From positions 62,001-126,000 of the forward strand of contig WNNJ02003008.1 of assembly GCA_012934845.2 (NCBI GenBank): DNA of 64,000 nucleotides, written 5' to 3'. The notes under the pieces are model-generated. The model was given only the letters and a program-made list of their open reading frames with translations. It ran no database searches and was not told where the DNA came from. Positions 20,098-30,119 of this stretch are shown here, piece by piece (within the stretch, counting starts at the first letter, position 1; each line of letters opens with the position of its first letter). The translations under genes and the position numbers were made by a program. The DNA is from Pomphorhynchus laevis (Eukaryota; Acanthocephala; Palaeacanthocephala; Echinorhynchida; Pomphorhynchidae).

Positions 20098-22748
20098 TCA
20101 GTTGTGATTGATACTTTTGTAATTTCTCCTCCTTAGCGTCATAGACACTGATTTTGCAATAGATCTCGAAATGTTTGTTCTTATTCTTCTTATACAGTCA
20201 TCATACCTATCTACGTCTTTTTCTGCCAGTCTAGTGGCAATCCGCTTAATCACACTGTTTGCTACAGGACTTATTCCTCCAACTGTCGAGAAAATCATCG
20301 GGTGGAATGCCGCTTGCTCAATTCTTGTAATTCTTTCTGCGTACTTTGCGTGTTTTTGACTTTCGTGGTATGTAAATGGATCAGTCATGCGCTCTAAGGA
20401 ATATGAAGGTGCTAAATTGTTGAAGACATCCACGTCCATATAGTACCGCCCCCAGATATTCCCATATAGTCCATTGCAACAAATATCAGCTCCCGCCTCT
20501 CTATCTTTCGTAGTAGTCGATATGTCAAAATCTATCCAATGCGGAACTGGCTGTAATATAGATTCCTTCGTCACCAGTTTACAGATCCCGTTTAACGGTT
20601 TGATAATTTCATTGACTACTATATTATGTCTAATGTAATCGAGACCTTCACATTTACACGGCAATGCATGTGTTACATTAAAACCATACCACATGTGCAA
20701 AAGCCAGTTAGGGTTTTAGGCTCCCATGCATATCGCACTGCTATCGCATCTTCAAACTCTTGAGTTCAGAAGTCTGTTATCCGTATAAGTTCGTGAAGTA
20801 AGCCAAGTCGAGGCTCCTTTGACACTTGCGTTTCTCAATATTGTTCTAAGATCTCGTTCCGAGGAATCAATAATTTTGAGTTGATCCCGCTTTTGTTTAA
20901 TCTTATTCTGATCATGCGCTTTATTTTGTAATAATTTTTGTTTGTTACGTAGTTCGTTTCCTTTCAGTCCATCAATGCTTGATTTGCACATCGAGTACGA
21001 AACCCGATATTCATTCTCGCCTTCCGCAGCTGGGTTCATTAATCCCAAACTTCCTAGGAAATATGGTAGATGAATTATTGATTTAGATTCTTCATTCATA
21101 GTTTCTATACCAAGTATCTGAGTAATTGTGTTTTGAAAAACTTCATTTTCTAGAGGTTTAAACCATTCAATCTTTGTCTCGCATGTTCTCTTCAACTATG
21201 TCCATTGGTGTTAGAAAATTCTATTTAACATAAGATACACCACAAAAGTATTCTCCGTAATTATATCGTCTAGTTTTGATACGTCCGTCTTGTATTCTCT
21301 AATTTTTTCCTTCACTTGATGTTCAACATAGTTGTTCGTTCCGATGTAACTGCCTAGGTATTTGACTCCATCTGTTCGGATCTGTAATCCAGTTTCCTCA
21401 AAAAGATTTGTATCTCCAATATTTTCTCGTCTTAAAATTACACACTTTTCCGGATTTACGTTGTATCCGTAAGCTGGTCCATATCGTTTTACTAGCTCCC
21501 ACACCTTTATTAAATCTTCTGCCTTTCCTATGCAAGCAGCATCATCTGCATACCAACAGTGCTGAGCACTAGGAGAATTTTGTCTCAGCTTTTCGATAAA
21601 CGGTAAGGACGCTGCAGCAAAGGCTGCCATTGATAGAGGATATCCTTGAGTGAATCCTTCAGCTGGCATCAAAGAGATCCCACCAACTGTTAATTGTGAT
21701 GGCTTTGCGATCTATTAACAGAGTTAAAAGCTTTTTTGGCATCCAGCAGAAGAAGGCAATTATCAGGGGAAGCTGAAAAGGAAGATCGAACTGTGTGTAT
21801 GGCGATCTCGGTCCCTCCGCATTGTCCAGCACATAGCTGTACAGATCCGCATACATTTGTTAAATCATCGCCTATATGTTCGAGTATTGCTCGGCCTATT
21901 ATCTTGCGTAGCAATTCCCCAATTCCCACCAACCGGACTCCCGGATTCTTGTTCAGCGGTATAAGTCGACTAACCGTATACGCATCCAATCTACTTGATT
22001 CAATGTGCTCTGTGGATATTTTGATGACGAATTCACTTATCATGCACGCTAATCTTCTTGAAGTCATACCAAATGCTGTAAGAAATGATCTCCATCCTTC
22101 CGAGTCGACTCCTAAGGGACCTGCCGAGCCATGTGTTCGCCTTGCAGCTTTTATAATATGTTCATGATCCATGCTGAAAAATCTTATTGAGTGATGTGCA
22201 TCACATCTGTCCATTGGATCAGTCAATTTTAAATTATTAAGACCTTCAGACGCTATTGGTTGCATATCTTCCAAGTGCTGCAATATCATTTTGTTGTTTA
22301 CTATTTCCTCTAAAGGTATCACTCCACCGCCTGAATCATTCTTGAGCATTCTAGATGCTTTCACTACATGTCCATTTCCGATAAAATTTATTACCCTCCG
22401 GACGGTTGGAGTATGACCTTGGGCACGAGACTGAAAATCATCTTGTTTCATCTTTTGCAAGTACCGTGCTTCCTTCAATAAATCCCCTAATTGTTGCACC
22501 TTCCATAATTTGATACATCTTTCAATTGTTTTCCTTATATAGCTTATCTTGCGAGTCTTTATGCGTTGTAATATTAACTGACATAATACAGTCGCTCGTT
22601 TCAGAGAATTATCCGAGGTAGATGTTGTTCGGTTAAACATTTCGAAGCAATCTGCTAGTAAGTCAATAAATTCCTTGCTCGTGTTACACGCCGGTAGCTT
22701 AAAATGATTTGGATACCAGTGTATAACTTCTTGAAATATTATCAACAA
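20098..22748 (-). mobile_element. LINE with C-terminal restriction-like endonuclease, longer copy
   Basis: A non-LTR retrotransposon of the type with a C-terminal restriction-like endonuclease (R2/NeSL/Hero-like grade). Pieces in order on the minus strand: 22748-21690 (352 codons: basic N-terminus, RT fingers with LIPLNKNPGVRLVGIGELLR, CAGQCGGTEIAIH, LLLDAKKAFNSVNR); 21672-21211 (TQGYPLSMA, catalytic WYADDAA at about 21546, KYLGSYIG); 21195-20752 (thumb and linker); 20700-20098 (zinc site LPCKCEGLDYIRHN, nuclease GADICCNGLYGN..YYMDVDV, then AAFHPMIFSTVGG). The endonuclease cuts the target and the RT copies RNA from the nick. About three frame breaks separate the pieces. No apurinic-type endonuclease is present. 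Exact clade is uncertain. Confidence 0.75.
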
Positions 22749-22861
22749 TAAATGTATTATTAATAATAAATGTTAATAATAACAATAGAAAATATACATT
22801 AACAATAAACTTCATTAATAAATGTATAGATAACATAAATATAGCCGGACTTTTAAACAAT

Positions 22862-23715
22862 TCTAAAAGTAAATAAATAATAGGATCAGATTAAAGTAAA
22901 TATATTCCTAAAATAAGGTATAAACTCCTACCACCATTAGGACGAAAAATTTGTAATTATAATAAAGAATTAAAATCAATATGTAACGATAATATTAGAA
23001 ACATCATAGAATCTGAATGCAATTGTAAAAGTCTAAGTTTTGATAACATAAATGAACATGTATGTATCCATAATCTAAAATTAATTTAAAATTGTGAATT
23101 AAGAAAGCGCCTATCAAAAGCGTATAAATATAGATTAAATAATAATAACGACAAAAATAAAATTTACAATGTGTTATATAATAACTTAAATGATTACTTT
23201 GGCAAGCTGATTAATAGTGGAAGCTTGAATATATCTAAGATAAACATTTGGAAAGAATATATATTTGATAAAATTAAAAATAAAATGAAAATAACAATCA
23301 ATTAATAATGGAAAGATAAAATTAATAAAGATATGTATACAGAACTCTCTAAATTAAAGGATAACTCTATATTAACAAATATTGATAAAGCTAGTAATAA
23401 CTTTGTCTTCATATGCAAAAAGCTTTATTATGATATACTAATGAAAGAGATTAATTCTAATGATTTAAATATAAACACAACATATAAATGTAGTGAGTTG
23501 AGTTTAGAAACAATTATTACTATACCTATAAATAAGCTTTATTATGATATACTGATGAAATAGGTAAATTACAATGATTGAAATGTAAACGCAGCATATG
23601 AGCGTAATGATAAAGATATGCATATATATGTTATAATAACTAAAACACTATTTCGGGATTAAAATTAAAAAGAAAAAAAATAGCAAACAATTATGCTTTC
23701 GCATAATTCCCCCGG
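22862..23715 (+). mobile_element. Naiad-like PLE, 5' part of RT protein
   Basis: Starts with LPPLGRKICNYNKELKSI (from about 22930) and runs to DKASNNFVFICKKLYYDILM (23390-23450), which are N-terminal RT landmarks of this PLE group (DKAxxNFxxxCKKYY). Broken into several frames. It ends in TATGCTTTCGCATAATT, shared with the next copy. Confidence 0.7.
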
Positions 23716-24489
23716 TCAGTGGTGAGTTGACCATTGTGTTTTTGCATTCGATTAATATTTTATAAATTTCTTGCTTGTCATTTTCATTGGCTTCGTTTGT
23801 TTGTTCGGATTTCTCTAGTTCCCAGTATCCTTTGATGATCCAACATAGCTACTGTAAGGAGACAGGTCTCCGAGACTCTCTTCTGCCTTTTCGTATATTG
23901 TCCGATATGCCGTTGGAGTTATCGGAATGATTTTTTTTTCGGCTATCTTACGTTCCCAATATCCTTTGATGATCCAACATAGCTACTGCAAGGAAACAGG
24001 CCTCCGCGACTCTCTTCCACCTTTTCGCCCATTGTCTAATCCGCTGTTAGAGTTATCGGACGGATCTGATATAGTCTATGAAAATACTATCTCTACGGCT
24101 GATGCAAGCCGGCCAATTATTTAGCCGTTGATCGACGAATGTCGAACATCCGTTGCTTGGGCCTCTATACGAAGAGGCTAATTGGCAATAGGTGCCAATT
24201 TAGTATTTACTCGACAGGCACCTAGTGGCCCAATAATAATAACAATAAAAATAAAATGAATAAATATAAAATTATACAAATAAAATTAATTTGTTTTTTT
24301 TAATAATAATGTTTAAAAAACAGTACAAATTGGTTGCCACAAATTGGCATTAATTCAAACTTTAAAATTAGTTCAATCATTATGATTTGTAGTTGCCTAT
24401 ACTCGATAGCGGAGATCTCAAAGGTGCAGATGCAGATCTCATTATAGCAAAAGCGATCTTGCGCTTTAAATTGACAATAACGTCGTTAT
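23716..24489. other. Insert between two PLE pieces, with internal 120-bp tandem duplication
   Basis: Less AT-rich DNA wedged between two homologous PLE segments. 23811-23930 and 23934-24060 are diverged direct copies (both with CTTTGATGATCCAACATAGC and ACTCTCTTC, ending GAGTTATCGGA). The second is open (23927-24124, encoding a 65-residue frame), so the repeat may once have coded for QHSYCKETGLRDSL-type units, but no family is recognised. 24240-24490 is AT-rich and featureless. Confidence 0.45.
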
Positions 24490-25040
24490 ATCGTAACAGA
24501 TATTATGTCGTTATATAATGACTTAAATGATTACTTTAGTAAGCTGATTAATAGTGAAAGCTCGAATATATCTAAGATAAAAAATTGGAAAGAATATATA
24601 TTTGATAAAATTAAAAATAAAATGAAAATAACAAACAATTATAAAAGGAAAGATAAAATTAATAAAGATATGTATACAGAACTTACCAAATTAAAGAATA
24701 ACTATATAATAACAACTATTGATAAAGCTAGTAATAACTTTGTCTTCATATGCAAAAAGCTTTATTATGATATACTAATGAAAGAGATTAATTCTAATGA
24801 TTTAAATATAAACACAACATATAAATGTAGTGAGTTGAGTTTAGAAACAATTATTACTATACCTATAAATAAGCTTTATTATGATATACTGATGAAATAG
24901 GTAAATTACAATGATTGAAATGTAAACGCAGCATATGAGCGTAATGATAAAGATATGCATATATATGTTATAATAACTAAAACACTATTTCGGGATTAAA
25001 ATTAAAAAGAAAAAAAATATCAAACAATTATGCTTTCGCA
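24490..25040 (+). mobile_element. Naiad-like PLE, second copy of the N-terminal RT segment
   Basis: Near-duplicate of 23160-23720, better preserved: 24505-24900 is one 131-codon frame with TIDKASNNFVFICKKLYYD and then a TYKCSELSLETIITI tail. The shared 3' end AATTATGCTTTCGCATAATT continues here into a mariner fragment, while copy 1 continues into other DNA. Orientation and order suggest a tandem duplication split by insertions. Confidence 0.7.
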
Positions 25041-25310
25041 TAATTGTGATCGATGCTTTCGCATAATTGTGATCGATGCTTTCGCGAACAGCAGCGATAT
25101 TTTTAGCTGAACGCTTCGGACGATTGTGCTCTGGTGTACTTCTGTCTTGTACCGATCCAGTCGACTCAAATTTTTCGACCAACTACCTTATTCCTGGCTC
25201 CGTAGGACGATTATATCGACCAAAAATGTGGACAAGTTTGCAAAATGTTGTTTTTACTGCTCCACCATTTTCGTAGTCGATTTTTATTGTTTATACGGTT
25301 CTCAAGCGAA
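24985..25310 (-). mobile_element. Mariner/IS630-type transposase N-terminal fragment
   Basis: On the minus strand about 25280-25040 reads YENGGAVKTTFCKLVHIFGR, then LVEKFESTGSVQDR, then NIAAVRESI. This is the paired helix-turn-helix DNA-binding region found in mariner-like transposases and the related DUF4817 helix-turn-helix. Only about 90 residues remain, with one stop; no DDE catalytic domain is present. It lies between PLE pieces. Confidence 0.6.
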
Positions 25311-27046
25311 ATACAATCCATTTCAGTAAATCGTGAACTTTCTACTTGATAAAAAAAGTTTTTTGAAACAGTGATAGTTGTCAGAACAATACATATTTGA
25401 AGAACCCTGTACTAATGAAAGAAGTCAATTATAATGATTTAAATATAAACACAACATGTAAATGTATTGATTTAAATTTAGAAACAATTATTACAAGTCA
25501 TTGTTCAACATTGAATAAAATTGTATTGGAAAATATTATTTTTCAAATTATCATAAATAATTCATTTTGATCAATTTTTATTCTTTGAAATAAAATTTTC
25601 TATTTCTTAATGTTATTTTTTATTCTTCTAAAAGTAAAGAAATAATAGGATCAGATTTAAGTTAATATCTTCCTAAAATAAGGTATAAGTTGTTACCGCC
25701 ATTAGGACGAAAAATTTGTAATTATAATAAAGAATTGAAATCTATATGTAACGATAATATTAGAAACATCATAGAAACTGAGTGTGATTGCGAAAGTCTT
25801 AATTTTGATAAAATAAATGAACATATATGCACTCATAATATAGAATTAATTGAAAACAATGAATTAAGGAAAATGCTATCAAAAAGGTATAAATATAGAT
25901 TAAATAATAACAATAAAAATAAAATTACAAGTCATTGTTCAATAATGGATAAAAAGGGTATATAAATTAAATCAGATAATAAAACTATACCGAAATTATA
26001 TACAAAGGAATCCAATACATAAAAATCCAATAAAACCTAGGTTCATATGTAGTGCTCTTAAATGTACATTTAAACCACTTTTAATTTATATGAATAAAAT
26101 ACTTAAAGTAATTAAAGCACACTTCAAAAAATATTGTAGGATAATCGAAATTAATACTGGTATAAAACACTATCTCATTATTAATTCCACAAAAGAATTT
26201 TTAGAACACACAAAAACAGAATAAATTTTCAGAATATAAATACGTACGATTTCAGTACGCTTTATACAAATCTAGATTTAGTAGATATTACATATGCATT
26301 AGGAAAATTAATTTATCTTATATTCGGAAAAAGATATACATATATATGTTATAATAACTATAACGCCTATCTAACAAAAATTAAACCATCAAGTAAATAT
26401 AAATATATGGATAAAATTGAATTAATAGAATCCTTAAATATTTTGATAAATCAATATTATTTAAAAGTAGGGACATGTATATTTAGACAAGTAAAAGGTG
26501 TTCCAATGGGTGGTAATAGTAGCCCAATTATAGCTGACTTGTTTTTAAGCTTTATAGAATATGAATTTGTTCATAACTGTGTAAAAACTAAATCTAAACA
26601 ATATAAATATATAAAATATATGTTTCGATACATTGATGATATATGTGTATTTAATTCTAATAATTTTTATTCAATTAGTGAGCACATTTATCCAGAAAGC
26701 CTTATTCTTAACAAAACCAATATTAATGATAAAGAAGGTGTATATCTAGATATGACGATTAAATTAACATTAACTAAAACTACTATTAATTTATATCGTA
26801 AAGATGACATATTTAAATTTACAAGAAACATTTTTGCATGAGCATTCATGCATACCATATAATATAAAATATAATACATTAAATAATGAAATTTTAAGAA
26901 TTCCAACAATTTGGAACAATATTAGTTTTCTTCAAAATCATTTAAATAATTCAATAGATGTATATTTTAAACTAGGTTACCATAAAAATACCACCAAACA
27001 GAAAATAGTAAAATATATAAATCAACACCATAATATAAAAAATAAA

Positions 27047-28281
27047 GGTTCTTTATGGTTTCATGCCGCTTTTGACATTTCATGCCGTTTTTGATATTTC
27101 ATGCCGTTTTTAATATTTCATGCCGTTTTTGAAAAATTATAAAAAGAGAAGAAAAAAATAAAATGTAAATACTATAAAGAAAAACATACAAATTTAAATT
27201 AAAAAGTTTATTTAATCATATAAAGAAGACAGCAATATTAAAAAATAATTGAACCTTTTTCTCTTAATGGGATTATTCTTTTTAAACATGAATTAAACCA
27301 GGTAACCTTCCAACATCTTTCTATTAGTCCCATATTGTGACTTCAACTTCTTTTAGCGTGAAGTCATAAATTCTCGATGTTCTGGGTATGAACCATTGGA
27401 TCTTCTGGGTAAACAAAATTATAAGAGTGGTTAACACTTTTATGTTCAAAGTCACCACTATCTCCTAGTCTGGCACACGACCTCCAATTATCACTTATTA
27501 TTAAAGTCCCGAAGCTATAAAGATTTCTATAATAGGTATTAAAGTCGAAGCACTCCTATTTGGCACCGGAAAAAGAATACATTCTTTTTTTCCTCTTTAT
27601 ATGAGACAAAAATCCATTGAGCATATACATGGTAGCCTACATTATACTTGCGTCTAAAACAAAAACTAGTCTATCTATACCACTTTAGGAGAGCCATTGG
27701 AATGGATACCTCCAAGTCTTGTATTAGAATCAAAAAGTGCCTCTTGGCACACGACTTTACACATTAAACATCATTCTGAAACAGCATTTTTATTAAGTTT
27801 TATAAAAGAATAAATGGAGTATTGCATACCCCCTTGGCCCACAAACAGAAAAACTGCAAGATATCTTCAAAGGATTTTCTAAAATTCTGTAAAAAAACTC
27901 ATGCTTCACAGACAATTTTTTTCTATGAGATGAAGTTTTGCATACCCATATATATCCATCTATGGCACCCTTCTTTTGGATTAGAGTCATACCGATCCCA
28001 CAACTACGCACTCTTGAATTCTTTATCAGCCCCAAAGACACCATATTTTGCAATACTTCCAGTTTAGTACTTCAAATATAGATTTGAACCTTGTATTGTA
28101 AAGATCCACCTCTAACATATAATCAGCAGATATTATTGATCCCTCATCCTCTTCAAAATCGATTATTGTTGTTCTTGATATTCTCATCTAAGGGGATGGG
28201 GGTATTATAATTTTTCAAAAACGGTATGAAATATCAAAAACGGCATGAAATGTCAAAAACGGCATGAAATCATAAAGAACT
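27047..28281. mobile_element. Non-autonomous DNA transposon, long TIRs with internal subrepeats, 8-bp TSD
   Basis: 1,235 bp inserted in the PLE. Terminal inverted repeats of about 75-100 bp begin (G/A)GTTCTTTATG and are themselves made of 3-4 tandem units of about 22 bp (TTTCATGCCGTTTTTGAYAT). The 8-bp sequence AAAATAAA flanks both ends (27039-27046 and 28282-28289), and the uninterrupted PLE copy at 6802-7089 has one equivalent site. An 8-bp duplication fits hAT, P or Merlin groups. The interior encodes no recognised transposase; minus-strand frames at about 28192-28030 and 28053-27793 are open but unidentified and could be captured host sequence. Confidence 0.8.
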
Positions 28282-28404
28282 AAAATAAATTTAAAATCAT
28301 AAGCGGAAAATTTTTATGGATGAATAATAAATAATATACTTTGTATTAGAATAAGATACTATATAATTAAATTTAATCAGAGAACATACGTCCTTAGCAC
28401 GTAT

Positions 28405-28482
28405 TTGGCCCCACTGTTGTGTTGGGTAGAGGAATTATAGGCCGAAACCTGATAGCATAGCAGTTCCTTCTGATGACCTCTA
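28405..28482 (+). ncRNA. Candidate structured RNA in PLE 3' region, copy 2
   Basis: Same interleaved pattern as at 6659-6736: A TTGGCCCC (28405-28412) with A' GGCCGA (28440-28445, 6 pairs with one G-U); B CTGTTGTG (28414-28421) with B' CATAGCAG (28456-28463, 8 pairs with two G-U); C TAGAGG (28427-28432) with C' CCTCTA (28477-28482). Changes in B relative to copy 1 (CTGCTATG) keep pairing through wobble. Confidence 0.5.
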
Positions 28483-28655
28483 ATCCTTATTATGATAGAA
28501 CGTATGTTATTTATTAGTCTATTCATAAAAATGAATTTTATTTTAAATTTCAATTTTTTATTTTAACTTGATATACTAAATATTTTAACTTGATATACTA
28601 TAAATAAGATATACTAAATTCAAGGAAATAAATGATTTAAATATCTTAAACAAAA

Positions 28656-28720
28656 GTTAGCTAAATATCTAATAAAATTTTCCTTTCTTTGATTCAGCTT
28701 CAATAATTCTACACCGATAT
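28656..28720. repeat. Fold-back family fragment
   Basis: Short piece (GTTAGCTAAATATC, then AAAATTTTCCTTTCTTTGAT) matching the reverse complement of the outer part of the fold-back family seen at 18111-18240. Confidence 0.45.
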
Positions 28721-29265
28721 CTATTGAATTAGCTATTGTATATTGGCATAGATCATCTCCACCTTCCACTTTATTTTCGTAGAACGTGTTGATCTCCTAT
28801 CTAATGCTTCTACTTCATTATTCACAACAATTGTTCTTGATGAGTTTAATATCCAATTTAACCATAACTAAAACCTAGGTACTGTAAAATTTATATCAAT
28901 TTCCCCAAATTAAAACTATCGTGTACCTTTGACTACAATTACGTATGCTCCGGGTGTACCTTTGTTCTAATTGCTGTTCCTTGTCATATTGACACAATTC
29001 ACTTAGTTTGAATTTACGATCCTAGCCTTTTTATTCACGCTTATTATCTTTCATAAAGGTTTCTCAGTTGCGTCGGTTCCTAAGGTACAACTTTCTTCGA
29101 TATATATTGATATCGTTTAATCATTTTACACCAACGGGGATTGGATTTCATTTTCTACTGACGAATTATCTCTTTCGCGCAATTCTAAAGTTTGTAACAT
29201 CTTATACAGCATTTTGCCTTTTAAATCACATTAAATTAAACATTGTGTAAGCAGACTCCATTAAA
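28721..29265. other. Spacer, nothing recognised
   Basis: Moderately AT-rich DNA with short open frames on both strands. No motif could be assigned. The end (GTGTAAGCAGACTCCATTA, 29245-29263) recurs as GTGTAAGCAGATTCCATTA at about 60993-61011. Confidence 0.35.
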
Positions 29266-29420
29266 AATTATCAAAAGATCAAGAAGAGTCAATTATTTTT
29301 TTGTTCTCAAATTTTCAACCACTTCTGCGGTCATCATCTGTTTTCCTGATGATGACCGCAGAAGTGGTTGAAAATTTGAGAACAAAAAAATAATTGACTC
29401 TTCTTGATCTTTTGATAATT
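29266..29420. mobile_element. Perfect 73-bp inverted repeat (fold-back element)
   Basis: Arms 29266-29338 and 29348-29420 are exact complements, with a 9-bp spacer. The plus strand at 29346-29373 reads CTGATGAT, 6-bp stem GACCGC/GTGGTT (two G-U) with AGAA loop, GAAA, the same layout as the motif at 18153-18180. The 12-bp sequence ATTAAATTAAAC occurs on both sides (about 29230 and 29418). Confidence 0.8.
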
Positions 29421-30119
29421 AAATTAAACGCCACAATAGATCTTCATGGTTCGGCAATGAATGTAAGCTTTCTAAACGCAAACTTAATCACTTATTTCGT
29501 GTTTCTTCTAATATATTTAACATCGTTCGTGCTTCAATTCCCAAAATTCACAACATAACTACCTTAGTCTTATACGCCCAGATCACTCACTACTTTGTAA
29601 AACGTCCACTTTTCTAGCAAAAAAACTAACAACATTGACCAACTCGAAAACTATCTGAAAATATGAAATTTTGTTCTGGCTTAATCACCATTTAATTGTT
29701 CTATTATTAATCCTCATATTTTATCTTCTAATTAGTCTTCCTAATGAACCACTATATTTTTGCATCCACTCAAACACTTTTAATCTCATATACGCAAGCG
29801 CCCTCAATTTTATAAGCTCAAGCGTCCTCAATTGCATATTTCAGTCCTAGTTTATTATTAATCATAATCAGAGGAATTTTTGAAGGGTATGATTATTATT
29901 ACCTAGTAATAATCATAAACTAGATTATTACTAACCATTTTACTTCCTAAACTTTTCAATATGAAAATGATGTTTACTCAACACTTCATTCAACAACAAC
30001 GATTTTCTTAAATAAAATTAAACGACAGGATAAATATAGGAAAAAAGGAAAAAGACGGTCAACCAATAAGTAACAAGTCGAAGACAATTACGACGGTATT
30101 TTCCATAGTAGTCTTCATC
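29421..30119. other. Spacer, nothing recognised
   Basis: About 700 bp without a supported gene. It contains a few imperfect local duplications (CTCAATTT..TTTTATAAGCTC near 29810). Confidence 0.35.

Larger units (their letters stand above)
25415..28620 (+). mobile_element. Naiad-like Penelope element, most complete copy, split by a DNA transposon
   Basis: Segments in order: 25415-25560 (NDLNINTTCKC region), 25690-25965 (LPPLGRKICNYN..CDCESL), 26000-26400 (KPRFICSALKCTFKP, then NTGIKHYLIINS, a PLE fingers motif), 26407-26841 (GTCIFRQVKGVPMGGNSS and catalytic FRYIDDICVF at about 26627), 26804-27046 (LHEHSCIPYN..). After the inserted transposon (27047-28281) the C-terminal tail and the 3' region resume at 28282-28620. 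About five frame breaks. The RT motifs match the PLE group with a CxC..LR.L..KYR N-terminal core, typical of Naiad and Athena relatives; an N-terminal GIY-YIG is expected in Naiads, but the 5' end is not preserved here. The family is markedly more AT-rich than the element at 1-1845. Confidence 0.8.
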
